The position numbers and the translations under genes were made by a program. From positions 868,001 through 932,000 of the forward strand of contig OX442317.1 of the NCBI GenBank assembly GCA_949358305.1: a stretch of 64,000 nt of DNA, given 5' to 3'. The stretch is from Strigamia acuminata. Taxonomy: Eukaryota; Arthropoda; Chilopoda; Geophilomorpha; Linotaeniidae. Shown piece after piece: positions 1 to 12,437 of the stretch; the first letter of the stretch is position 1, and each line of letters opens with the position of its first letter. Below the pieces are notes generated by a model. That model searched no databases and was not told where the DNA came from. It was given only the letters and a program-made list of their open reading frames with translations.

Positions 1-314
1 ATTTATCACGACAATGTAAATTTATATGCAAACCAAAATTTTTTACAAATTTTCTCGATTAAACCTCCTCATTAAACACAAATGTCAAAAATTGATTAGC
101 TCATCGCCTACTTTTGTCGAGAAAATAAATGCCAAAACAAATTAAAAACAATCATCGCAACTAAAAATAATTGCGTTTATAAAAATTCCCACAATTTTAT
201 CACAAAACAAATCATTGCTCAATAAACATGCGATCGATTTTGAAAAAAATAATTTCAACCAATAAAAATGATGAGTTGCTAGATTATTCGGCGAGTGGCA
301 TAAGAAAAATCGCC

Positions 315-3113
315 ATGGCGGACGAAGAGTCAGCAAAGAAAATAAATATCATTGTCAAGTCGTCTAAAGGCGATAAACACACGGTTGAAACGGAAGAAGA
401 TGCTACAGTTAAAGAAGTAAGCATACGTGTAAAAAAAAGCGTGAAAAACCATCATCTAGGATGTTTTTAACGACTTGTCAAGGTCACGGTATTGGTACTT
501 TAAGCTGTGCGTCAAAAATGTTGCTTATCGTCCATTTATTTATTCGAGGCGTCATTTACGCGGTTTTGTGTGCAAATAAATGGAGAAAATCGCCCAAATT
601 TTAATCGCCCGCACCACCAACGTACAATTAACACTGATCATTAACAAATGACGAGACATATTTTTCGCCGTATCTATTTATTCGACCAATAACCCCATTA
701 CGCAATTTATTGTACTTATTGGCAGTGTTTGATCGGTATTTGTTTGCCATGATTTAGGCATACTCGCGATAAAAAGATGCCCGTAATGATTAATGCAATT
801 TTTCAAATTTGTTGAATCAGGAAGAGACGAGATTTTTTTTCGAACAATGTAATGATTAAATTTTGTACAATTGATTTCGATTTATTTATTTGCAGTTTAA
901 GGAAGTAATTGCTCCCAAGTTTGACTGTCCTTTGGAGCAACTGTGTTTAATTTTCGCCGGAAAAATCCTTAAAGATCACGAAAGTTTAAAATCACATGGT
1001 AAAAAAAAAAATTAAAATTAAATTTAAAAAAATATTTATATATCTATTATTTTGGATTTTTCCAGGAATTAAGGACGGATTAACGGTGCACTTAGTAATC
1101 AAAACGGGCAACAGGGTAAATATTAATAAAAAAAATGCACAGTTTAAATCAATAAATTGCTTCCTAATTCCAGTCGCAAGAAACATCTCAAGCCCCCAGA
1201 GTGGTAATTTCGTTATTAAATGATTAAAAAAAAATGAAATAAAAATAAAAATTGATTGAATTTGCTAGGATCCTTCTTCTATCACTTCTCCCGGCACAAC
1301 GCCATTTAATTTCGGTTTTCCCGGAGGACTAGCCGGAGCTGGAAATCTAGGCTTTGGAAATACAAATTTTGTAGAATTGCAGCAAAGAATGCAAAGAGAA
1401 GTATGAATCTAAAAATGAATCTAAAAATGTTTGTTTTAAAATTGTTACGGTATTTTCGTTTAGATTATGAATAATCCAGAAATGTTGCGTCAAATGATGG
1501 ACAACCCATTGGTTCAGGCATTGATCAACAACCCCGAATACATGCGTCAGTTGATTCTAAGCAACCCACAAATGCAGCAACTGATGGAGAGGAACCCCGA
1601 AGTGACGCACATGCTCAACAACCCCGAACTGTTGAGACAAACGATGGAGTTGGCGCAAAACCCGACCATGTTGCAGGAACTGATGCGCGCGCAAGATCGA
1701 GCCATCAGCAACTTGGAAAGTCTGCCGGGCGGCTACAACGCGCTGAGGCGAATGTACACGGACATTCAGGAGCCCATGCTGAACGCAGCACAGGAACAGC
1801 TAGGTGGCAATCCATTTGCAGCACTTGTCAATAACGAAGGTTTAACGCAAAGTGACGAGTTTAAATTAGTTTCGTTCGAGCTCCACTTTACCATTTAACA
1901 CTCAATTTCTTTCTTTCTCTTTCTTTCCCTTCTCTTTCTCTTCCCCAGTTCTCAACATCGCCGACCAACGCGGAACGGAAAACAGGGAACCGCTGCCCAA
2001 TCCGTGGGCACCGGGCAGCGGGGGCCCGGCGCCGACCGGTACCCCGAGTGGCACCGGTGGCACCTCTCCCGGCGTTCAGACAGCGACCACGACCACAGAC
2101 ACGACGACAACAACCGCAGGTCGGACCACAAACCACAACGATTCATCGATTGATGTTTCGAACGGGATAGATTAGAGAATGAATTTGTGCACTCGTTTCA
2201 GGCAGAAGAGTGGACGCGGGCTTAAACCAACAAGGAATTTTCAATTCTCCCGGCATGTTGTCGTTAATGCAGCAGTTGATCGACAACCCCCAGTTGATGC
2301 AGAACATGCTCAACGCACCTTACACTCAATCGATGTTCTCCACGCTAGCGCAGAGTCCCGAGATGGCGTCGCAGATACTCGGCGCCAGTCCGTTTTTCGC
2401 CGGAAATCCCCAATTGCTGGATCAGATGCGAACGATGCTTCCTGCGTTTCTACAACAAGTACAATTCACAACAAAAATTAAGAAAAATGCTTAAATAAAT
2501 TTTTCTTTAAATTTTTCTTTAAATTTTAGATGCAGAATCCGGAAGTGCAAAATTTGATGACCAATCCGCAAGCGTTGCAAGCTGTCCTCCAAATCCAACA
2601 GGGCATGGAACAACTGCGAACCGCCGCCCCGAATTTAATGAACGGCATGGGCACCAACATGACCACGCCGCCGCCACCTCCCCCGCCACCCCCGCCCACC
2701 CAGACGGCGTTCGTGCCCCCAAACACGACGCCGACGGGCGGGGAATCGCTCTCATCGATGCCCCCACCGACGAGTGCTCAAGCGCAAGCGTTTCAGCAGT
2801 TAATGGCTCAAATGATCAGCACTATGGCACCTCAGGCAGTACCGGTAAACACCCGCAAAGCGAGCAAAATGGAGAAAAATATTAATTGTATCGAATCTAG
2901 GGCCAGCAACCTCCAGAGGATCAATATAGAATGCAATTGGATCAACTTACCGCTATGGGGTTTATGAATCGCGAAGCCAATTTGCAAGGTACAAATGAAA
3001 CCAAAATAAAAGATTGTTTTTTAGATTCGTTTTTGTTTTGTTTAGCTTTGGTCGCGACGTTTGGCGATGTGAACGCTGCGGTGGAGCGGCTACTTCAGTC
3101 CCGCCTGAGTTAA
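315..3113 (+). CDS. UBQLN: Ubiquilin, proteasome shuttle factor (UBQLN)
   Basis: Eleven exons: 315-416, 896-998, 1066-1115, 1174-1203, 1269-1400, 1464-1839, 1949-2119, 2202-2458, 2530-2844, 2901-2988, 3046-3113. All junctions are GT-AG, phases close, and the product is 563 aa. Order seen: N-terminal ubiquitin-like domain (about residues 10-85, with [14 protein letters not shown] and [11 protein letters not shown]), STI1-type repeats rich in Met, Asn-Pro and Gln (about 140-265 and 330-440), a poly-proline run (about 453-465) and a C-terminal UBA domain (about 522-562, [24 protein letters not shown] split over the last two exons). Family knowledge: the UBL binds the proteasome, the UBA binds ubiquitin, and STI1 repeats hold hydrophobic clients. 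An in-frame upstream ATG at 228 exists. I chose 315 because MADEES resembles ubiquilin N-termini and the upstream residues do not. An AATAAA lies at 3437-3442. Confidence 0.95.
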
Positions 3114-4953
3114 CTCGTTCTGTATTGATGGAATTCAAGTTGAGTGATGAAAATATTAACTCACACTGAGTTATTTCATTGGACTGTGGTTGAATGGATT
3201 TTTCGTATTCCTTTCAGTCACTGGCATTGTTTTCTTAGCACCGTAATATCGTAAGCCCAAATTAAAAATAAATAAAATAAAAAAAATGCAACAAAAAAAA
3301 AAGTGTCATTCCAAAGAGGATTTGTGGATTAATTTAAATAACATTAATTATTAATTAATTATTAAAAAAAAAAGTTATATTTTTTGTTCTTCTCTTCACC
3401 ATTCGAGAAAATTGTTAAAACTGAATATCAAAATGAAATAAACTTTGTTTCAATTCTAAAATATGGTTAATGCTGGTTGAATTTGTTTTTGTTTTTTTAT
3501 AGAAAGTGGAAATTTCAGGATCAAATAGAAATTTTATTTATCACATTTTTAATAAATTATTACCAAACAGTAAAAAAAAATGGGAAAAGTTAATTTTTTG
3601 TTAAAAAACAAACAAATGCAGTGAATTTGACAAGAAAATGAAGAAATGACAGACAAATATGCGTGAAAATTGACAATGACAATGCAAACAAATCAAAAAA
3701 CATGGAAAAAAGTGAACAAAAAATATATATATCCGAATGAGTCGTACAGTAAAGCGAGAGCGACTACGTGTGCAATATTTAACAGTAAAGTAAAAGTAAA
3801 AATCAATTGAGTTTTATTTCGTCTTCTAATAAATACTCTGCAATAATTTCTAATTTTAATCTGCAAAAAAGTGAATTCCAAAAGACCTGAAATTTTTGTC
3901 ATTCAAAATAGAAAATTTAAAGCCAATCAGATTGTCCGTAAAATTTTGTAGCGTACTGCGTACTTAAAAAAAATTCCCCTCAATTTTTTGTTCCTAATTC
4001 CTACGTTTCCGTTTAGGCCTAGTTTCATTGCCCACCCCGAAAAAACGCGTCTAAAATGCGATTCTTTTGGAATAGCACTTTTCGTTAAGTAGGCACGTGA
4101 GTGCAAAAATGGATGACTAAAATAATGAATTATTGGACGAAAAAAAAAGCATGTGGAACAAACACTGCGAAGGAAGTAACAGGCAACAGTAGAAACATTG
4201 TTGAAAATAAAACTTTGATCTCGTAACATGAAATAGATGATTTTCTTTCTATTATATATATACAGCGCACAATACCACTCACGAATTACCCAAAATTTAC
4301 ACGTGAATGGCCCGAACCTACTTGAAATGACGAATGACTAAACTTTCAAACCAAATCAAAAAAGTGAAAAATCTCTTTCGATTTCGAAACACACATTGTT
4401 AAATACAAAAATTTGGAGACAACAATGTTTCTTGTATAGTAAAAAAGTGGAAATTTAATCTCCCTTTAAAATACAACAACAATAACGATGAGAAAGACTC
4501 GCAACATGGCGTCAAATTCAATTCCCTCCCAAAAAGAAAACAAAAAGGAAAACAAACAAAACAAAACAAAACACTAAAGCAAAACAACGAAATAATTTGG
4601 CACAAACTGACCAAAATGGTCCATTATCCGCCATAGTTGACAATAGAAATCATACAAGACAAGAAAGAAATGTGCAAGAAATGGAGAAGAAAAGATGAGA
4701 AGAAACGATCGGCATTATACACAGAAAATTGTTTCATTAAAAGAAACTTACTGGGACAACACACAGTGACCTATGCCAAAAATCAGTCCCCTTATAATTC
4801 CATGAATTAGATCCACATTTAGATCAATAAATCAATCGATTGATCACATTTTTTTAAAACATTTTTCTTACCGGTATATATTCTTTTTTTTAAATAACAG
4901 GAATTTTTTCACAAAAAACTCCTATGTACTTCGTACATATACATATATATATT

Positions 4954-4993
<40 letters not shown>

Positions 4994-5457
4994 CATATTA
5001 ATAATAATAATAATAATGAATAATTCGAATTCGGATAATAAAAACTAAAAATTTAATCCATGATTTAAAACAATTCAATATTCACCTCAAATATATACAA
5101 AATAAAAATTCTAATTTGTCTCTTATTTAATTTAATTCGTCACCCCGCAAACCCTTTCTTTCGTTCATTTAAAAAAAAAAGTTGTAATATATATTTATAA
5201 AAACGCATTTAACGTTTCAGTCGAAATAAAAGCGTAAATGAGCACAATGGGGATAAAAGACATTTACATATTTACACCTCTATACACGTCACGCTTCCTT
5301 TCTTCCTTTCTTCCTTCCTCTCGCGTTTAAAAAGGGAATGGGAGAGAGAGATAGAGAGAGAGAGAGCAAAGTCACGACCCCACCTCGTTTTAGATACCCT
5401 CAAACTGACACTGGACGACGCACTTGCAACTGGCGCTTCGACCAACCCGACCGTCTA
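3114..5457. other. Convergent intergenic region between ubiquilin and CRTC
   Basis: AT-rich, with no supported coding exon. It holds the ubiquilin 3' UTR (candidate poly(A) signal AATAAA at 3437-3442) and presumably the CRTC 3' UTR. It also holds an (AAT)n microsatellite near 4960-5016 and short GA/CT runs just below the CRTC stop. The open frames here are short and low-complexity, so I did not call them. Confidence 0.6.
4960..5016. repeat. (AAT)n microsatellite
   Basis: About 19 near-perfect AAT/TAA triplets with one CAT interruption, in the intergenic space downstream of CRTC. Confidence 0.85.
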
Positions 5458-8400
5458 CTACAAACGGTCGAGCCGAAACGAGTCCTCGGTCGCTGGATCC
5501 GCTACCATGTCCGGGTCCGTTAACATTTGCAAGTCGATCGGATCGAGTCCCACTTTGAGCGCATCGTCCGACGGAAATAAATCAGAGTCAAACGCGCCTG
5601 TGAGTCCGGCCATCGCCGAACTGATATCCTTGACAAACTCCTGCCTCGAGATCGAGTCTCCTCCACTTGTCGAACAAGTAGAAAAGTCTACAAAATCAAT
5701 CAATCAATCAAATCAATCAATCTATCAATACCCGAAACGTGCTGCAATTCTTAACCTGTGAGAACAATATCCGGGATGCTGTTGGGCGTCTGTGGTGTGT
5801 GTGGGGCATTCTGATGATAAATTTGATTTCCAGACGTGTAATAGGAATTGTCGTTTAATACGTCCTGTCCATTGCCTTGTGCCTTGTTTTCAAAAGAAAA
5901 TAAAATAAAAAAAGGATTCATTATTTCATTCAAATTGTCGTAAAATGACGTAACACATCGTAAATAGGCTGTAAAAGACGTAAATGTGATGTAAAAATGT
6001 CATAAGTACGCTCTAATCGACGTAAATACGATCTAATACGTCATAATACGTTGTAATCACATATTTGAGACGCATGACTTTAAAAATTATGATAATAAAT
6101 AAATAAATAAATTAAATTAAATTAAATTAAACTAAACAAAAAAGGAAATAAAATCAAGGGGTTTTAAGGGGTTGATTGCTCTGAATACCTGAGAGTAATG
6201 CAACCCACTGGTCGAAGGGAGAAAAGATGAAGATGCAGGTACACTATCCATCTACCAAATTATAATGAGGTGCAATGAAAACAAATAAAATCAATCAATC
6301 AATTATAAAAATAAACATGAAAAAAAATTAAATCGAGTGGGATACGAAACTATACAATCATTATTTATTTTATTTTGCTTATTTATTTATTTAATTTAAT
6401 TCATTAACTTAAAAGAAATTAAATTAAATTAAATTAAATGAAAAATAAAAATAAAAAGTGCAAGAACGACGATCGATAGATATCCCTCAAGTGCGATTCA
6501 ATTGCAACTGCGTACCAAGTTGAACTCTTCGAATCTCTGCTGAACGGAATTCGCCGTAATGTTTTGAACTTGTGCAGGAATATAATATGAAGTTTGATCG
6601 TAGGTGATGGTTTTCGGAGATGACGAGCCCAACGTCGGTGAATTGGAGAGTGAGAAAGAAGCGGACACTGGTGAAGGTGGTGCGCTGCCACCCGTCGTCG
6701 CCGTCTCGGCCGGACTCGTACTGCGGTATGCAGCTATCGAACCCTTCAAGTAACCAATTACAAAATTATAACTATTTAGCGCGAAATCAAAGTGGCGGCA
6801 CGTCACTTTTCAGCACGAGCACAAATGAAAAACAATTTTAAAATGCATTTTTGTGAGCAAAATTACTTATTTCAGCACAAAAATGCACGTTTTTTAGATG
6901 CAAAACAACAGAATTTGTTTGAAAAACAGCTTTTTATACAAATAAATGAATAAAGATGCATTTTCGTGTGCAAAATCACTTATTTCGGCATAAAACTGCA
7001 CCTTTTTAGATGTAAAACAACGAAAATTTTTTGAAAAACGGTTTTTCTTCTGTTAAAAAATGCATTTTCGTGTGCAAAAGCACTTATTTCGGCACAAAAA
7101 TTTGATTTTAGCCACATAAATGCACTTTTTAGATGCAAAAATGGTCGGTGTATTTTTAGGCACTCGTGACAGCTGTTTTTTGTCGTTCCACCACTGCACG
7201 CTACAAATTCGAATCCTTACTGAAGTAACTACAATTGGCTGAGATGACTGTTGAGAGTGATAGAGGGAATACTGAGTTTGTTTGTACGGATCAATAGCGT
7301 TTTGCGATTCAAGAGCCAAACCCTGAAATCAATAGAAAAAAAACAATTTCAATCAAAATAATTCGACAAAAGTGAACAACTTAAACGAGAGACGTAAAAA
7401 CTAGATTAAAAAAGCAGGGGAACAAGGAAAGTTAGGTCCCAAAGAAATTAAGACAGAAAAAGATTTGAAAAACGGAATAAAATGAAAAGTATTTCTTTGG
7501 GAACTAACCTTACATGTATGTAAATATCTGGTATGTAAAGAAGGTAGCCTGAGTGCACTAGCCTAAAAATAAAAATAAAAATAAAAATAAAAACTTAAAA
7601 TAAAAATAAATAAACAAATAAAAATATAGAAACAAATAAAAACAAATGTGGCAGAATTAAAATTTGAAAACAACCAAAAATCCATTCAAAAACAAGTAAC
7701 GTATTCACTTGTGCCGTAATTTGTTGTTCTATCACCAAATCACTAAGATTAGGATCTGTTCTCTTCCTCGAAGAACTGTGGGAAGACATTCCACCAATAC
7801 CTGACGCCATATCCACAGGTGACAAATTGGCAGGACTCTGGCAAGCAAAATTCAATACATAAATACCGTATTTCTCACATTTTAGCGATTGGAGCCTGCT
7901 GTTATTTCACTAATCACGACTTAATTCAGCATAAAAACGTTAGAATTCACGTAAATAAAACTAAATTCAGAATGAAAACGTTAGAATTCACGTAAATAAA
8001 ACTAAATTCAGAATGAAAACGTTAGAATTCACGTAACTAAAACTAAATTCAGAATGAAAACGTTAGAATTCACGTAAATAAAACTAAATTCAGAATGAAA
8101 ACGTTAGAATTCACGTAAATAAAACTAAATTCAGAATAAAAACGTTAGAATTCACGTAAATAAAACTAAATTCAGAATGAAAACGTTAGAATTCACGTAA
8201 ATAAAACTAAATTCAGAATGAAAACGTTAGAATTCACGTAAATAAAACTAAATTCAGAATAAAAACGTTAGAATTCACGTAAATAAAACTAAATTCAGAA
8301 TGAAAACGTTAGAATTCACGTAAAAATGACTCAATGTTGCATAAATATTATATTACTTAATGCCACTTAATTACGTTGTAAATAATGTATAAATAACTTA

Positions 8401-10730
8401 ATTAGCCATAATTACGCATAATTACGTTATGATTGACGTAAAAATATGTTAATAAATAAAATAAGAATTGCAGCGTACTGTGTCATAGGGCGGCGTCGCT
8501 TGATCTTCGACATCAAGAGGAGTGGCGAGTGGAGGTGGAAATTGCAAATTAGATAAATCAGGTAACGAACCCGTGTTGTTCGAAATAGGGATCATATGGA
8601 TTCCCAAGGGCTCCTGCTCCGAATGATAAATACTAAACGAAACAAAAACGAGAGATTCTTTATCGCAACGCTCGCTAACAGCTTTCGCCCACTTTTTGTT
8701 CTCAAACATTTATCACTATCACTTTTTCCATTTGGTAAATACTCAAGAACAAATATTGAGCAAGGTGACTCGCACGCACTTGATCCCTGGCACTTCGCAC
8801 GATTTCGGCCTTGCATGCATCAGAGGCGACAGACAGTTCGAATCCTTCTTAGCGTCCCAGTAATCTTTTATGAAACTGCCATCCAACATAAAGGACCCGT
8901 CATCAGGCACTAAACAACAAAATAAGCACACAATATAATTTCATCATCTTCTTCAAACTAAGTCATTAATTTAGCAATGCAAATCGATATTTTAGCAATA
9001 AAAACCATACATTTCGAAGGAAAATGATGGTTTTAGCATTGTAAATCATCATTTTATCGATTGCAATCGAGGATTTTTAAGGAAAATAATGATTTTCATT
9101 ATTTTTAAAGCGATTTGAATCAGTAAATTAAATTATCAAATTTTTCGAACAACCTCTGCGGATTGTAGGTGGAGTATTTGACAGGTGATAACTGTCAGCC
9201 TGGATTGCACTTTGATGGAGGGCAGAATCAGAATTGGTCCTAAAAAACAAAACAAAAAAGCATCAATATTATTATTTACTAAATCAGTAATTTTGAATAA
9301 ATATCTCTTCATACCGTCGCCAACTAGTTTCAGGTGGCGGAGATAAATAATACGGCGATGATTCCATCTGTAAACATAACTGAATCCAATTCACTACTCA
9401 TTTATGGACACTAACCAGTATTACTTACTCGTTTATCGAAAGGACGCGAACGTCTGGCAGTCATGTGTCTATTTGGACTATCCCTACTATTGTAACACCT
9501 CGTTTCGAACCCATCTCTGCCCTGTTTAATATCCTCCAACGATATGAGCGCGGACTAAAATCAAAATTTAAAAAAAAGAAAGAAAGAAGAAATAATTAAT
9601 TTTTTGATTTGATAAAGGTGAATTAGTTCACCTGTTGTAAGAGTACCTGCAAATCGATGCTGTTGTTGCTTATTTGATTGACATTTGGTAAAGAACCACC
9701 ACCATAGGGCCTTAGAGCTGGGTTGATATGTAAATGATCTTTTTGATACAAATTCTGGCGTGAGAAAAGTGAGAAAAGGAAATTAATGGTGACAGGGTGG
9801 AAAAAGGTGTGGAAAAAGGTGAATAAATAAATAAATAAATATAAACGCAACAGAAAAATGCATTTCCGAAAATTGTGAGAATTTGATGTTTACTACTTCC
9901 GGTCACTTTATTTTACCAACTTTTTTGTTGTTATTTTTTTATTTTTTTTTATGTTTTATTTCGTTTGAAGACTAAATTTTTGATTTTATTGAAAAAATAT
10001 TGAAAAAATTTGAAAATTTCCATCTTACCTTTCCATTTTTGGCGATTTTCGCTTGTACATCCTAAAGAACAAATTAAATATTTGTTCATTTACTTAAAAG
10101 TCATTTTAAAAAATCAAAAAATTGAGTGGAAAAAATCAAAATTAATCAACGAAAAAATAAATAAATAAATAAATAAATAAAGGGGTAAAAAAAAGTTGGT
10201 AAAATCAAAATTGACATTTTATAAACGAAAAAAAAATACATAAATAAAAGCTAAATCAACAAAATACAAGCGAAAATGTCGAATTTTCAACTTGTGTTTA
10301 CAATCTTTTATTTACAAGGAAAAACGAAAACCGAAAAGAAAAAAAAAAAAAAAAAAAAAAAATCAGTAGTCACGACAGCTTCTTTCTCGATTTAACGAAA
10401 AGAAACGTTCGCACACAATTAACCACTCATTCGTCGCGAGACAATTGAATTGGGGTTTCCTCTGGTAAACAAGCAACTTATTAAAAAGATGCGAAACCTG
10501 TTAAAAGAAGAAACCCGCGAACCAACGTCAAGTATTGAGTTAAGCCTACGTGAAAAGTGGTCTTAAATGCGCCGTTTCGTGAAGGAAAATGGACGAAACA
10601 GCAGCAACAAATCACTTACCCGAGTGGCACAACCAACTTCGCGCATAATTTGTTCAAAAGCAGCCGTTTCTTCGGCCTGCTTCTGATTGTGTAACGCAAT
10701 CTTCTCACTAAATTTCCTAGGATTCGCCAT
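5458..10730 (-). CDS. CRTC: CREB-regulated transcription coactivator (CRTC/TORC)
   Basis: Fifteen exons in transcript order: 10730-10620, 10061-10029, 9754-9632, 9554-9429, 9367-9315, 9239-9154, 8909-8780, 8632-8479, 7837-7709, 7562-7509, 7322-7221, 6743-6516, 6251-6189, 5882-5756, 5687-5458. Phases close and give 582 aa. The N-terminus ([18 protein letters not shown]) is the CREB-binding coiled coil. The centre has the SIK/14-3-3 site [11 protein letters not shown] (Ser about 152) and the conserved [11 protein letters not shown] block. Near the C-terminus PDIVLT fits a PxIxLT calcineurin-docking motif, and the end ([19 protein letters not shown]) is the transactivation domain. Family role: phosphorylated CRTC is held in the cytoplasm; after dephosphorylation by calcineurin it enters the nucleus and boosts CREB at CRE sites. 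Exon 10 (7562-7509), the acceptor of 5882 and the donor of exon 3 (9632 or 9647) are the least certain points. Introns carry a 41-bp minisatellite and other local repeats. Confidence 0.93.
6840..7140. repeat. Degenerate ~105-115 bp tandem repeat in a CRTC intron
   Basis: About 2.5 diverged copies starting near 6841, 6956 and 7060. Each contains ATGCATTT..GTG.GCAAAA, ACTTATTTC.GCA and TTTTTAGATGCAAAA. It lies wholly within the intron between the exons at 7221 and 6743. Confidence 0.7.
7937..8323. repeat. 41-bp minisatellite in a CRTC intron
   Basis: About 9-10 copies of a 41-bp unit (core ACGTTAGAATTCACGTAA followed by an AATAAAACTAAATTCAG segment), almost identical, differing mainly at one G/A position. 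It sits in the intron between the exons at 8479 and 7837. The unit contains an EcoRI site (GAATTC), so the array would be cut into 41-bp fragments. Confidence 0.95.
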
Positions 10731-11039
10731 AATGGCTTATGTTTGTTTGCGATTCAGCAATGCAGGGCCCCATCTCCCTTTCCACCAATCGCAGCCCGTC
10801 ATTCACCTCAATCTCGGCGCGCACCGAATTTCCGACCAATCACACATCGCTTTAGCTCCTAGCCTGCCACTGCCAACAAAAAACTAGATACGAGTGTGTA
10901 ATACAAAAGAGAATTAAATTTCAATCCTGAACAAACTTACAGCCTTTTTTGCTTCTCAATTAAACTCGCACTTGAAATATTTATTTCTGCTATACAGAAA
11001 AAAAAATTCTACCATATTTACAAATTTCTTTCTACATTT

Positions 11040-11820
11040 TTATTTCGTTGAAACTCGAGTTCGTTTATTCCAAGAAAAATTCGCCCCGTAAGACTTCTTC
11101 TTCGCAGTCATTTGTTGCGGCGATTCGACCGTGAATTCCCAACCTTTTCAACAACAAAATACATTTTTAATAAACTACAAAATCAAGCGCATCGGAACAT
11201 CACCGCCGTACCATTTTTCACACAAAACTCCATCGCAGCTTCGGCAGTTGCGAAGCTAACCTGGATATTCGACAACGGATCGCCACTAACAACGAATAAA
11301 CAGCAAATTAAACCTCCAAACCACTTTACACCACTAAATATTACGTGGAACTCCATCCCATCAATGAATTCTCCCATCTTTCTCTCGTCTCGAACTCCAT
11401 GCACCACAATTTGGTGTTTTCGGTGCCGCTCTGCATCGCATTTCTTGTCGGCACAAAAATTCGAACTCGACGTGTTTTCACATGCTCTTCGGGGACTCCG
11501 CTGATCGTCGATAAATCCACCTAGAATGCGCACAAATGCGTTTAAATTTTTACGTTTAATTTTTCCTCTTTTACTGGTTCTTCGGCAGCCATGTATTTCT
11601 TCAGTTTATCTTTCTGTTCCCGTCCTTCTTTATCCAAAAGCGCTTCGTCCGAGGCGATCGCTTTCACGTCGCGGCCCGTCGAGTTGGCGGCGCTCAGACT
11701 CACATTGCTATCGCGATTTGAAAACATTATTTATTGCTCGCTTTTCATCTACAAACAAAATACAAACCGAATCCCACAAAAATTCTTAAGTAAGGCGGCG
11801 CTTCGAGACAATCGTAGCAT
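11040..11820 (-). CDS. NDUFS4: NADH dehydrogenase iron-sulfur protein 4 (complex I 18 kDa subunit)
   Basis: Five exons: 11820-11768, 11707-11575, 11520-11345, 11285-11212, 11143-11040; 179 aa, phases close. Exon 1 gives [14 protein letters not shown], a basic amphipathic N-terminus typical of a mitochondrial presequence. The conserved core follows: [51 protein letters not shown] and the C-terminal [15 protein letters not shown]. Family role: accessory subunit of the peripheral arm of complex I in the mitochondrial matrix, needed for N-module assembly. The length matches the animal protein (about 175 aa). The 54-nt intron between exons 2 and 3 is the shortest I accepted in this gene. A TTTATT (AATAAA on the minus strand) lies at 10980-10985, about 55 nt beyond the stop. 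The gene lies 310 bp upstream of CRTC on the same strand. Confidence 0.95.
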
Positions 11821-12437
11821 CGCAAACTGCTCGAACACTCGACACAGGAAAGAGGAAACAAAACAATTTTGTGATATTTCGGTTTTTTGGAGCAAGAGGG
11901 CGCAATTTACTGGTGAAACAACAAGCGGCTAATTCAAATGTTTCGGATCTAAAACAATGCCTACACTTGCCAATTTCACCTTAAATTCTGACGAGATTAA
12001 ATTTTTTCTATCGTATTTGCTTATCCAAAAAACGGTCCAAGTATTATTACAATTAACATTGATGCAAATTAGAGATACGCTAGACATGTGTTGCATTCAA
12101 CAAATCAATAAACAATTGATATCTATCAAACCAACAACTTATTCAAGATAAAATAGCCGAGAAAATAATGAAAATGTAATAATTAATCGGAAGATTGCAC
12201 GACTTATTCAGCATCCACATTCGAGCCTCCTTAATGATTAATAAATTGGTAATATAACCAATTCAATTATGCCAACTCAACTCGTACAATCCGCGACAAT
12301 CACCTAGCAACAAAAATAACCAAAGCAAAGTCAAATAGCATCAATAAATATTTACTCAAAAAAAAAATCAATCTCTTTATGTACATAAATTGCAATAAAC
12401 GTCTAAAAAATATTTAAAAACTAAAAATAAATTCTCG

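Noticed and set aside
228-314. N-terminal extension of ubiquilin from the ATG at 228
   Set aside because: In frame, but the 29 extra residues do not resemble any ubiquilin, and MADEES at 315 has a good context.
7937-8323. Regular short repeats resembling a CRISPR array (also at 25678 and 33503)
   Set aside because: There are no unique spacers; the whole unit repeats. They are intronic minisatellites in a eukaryotic genome.
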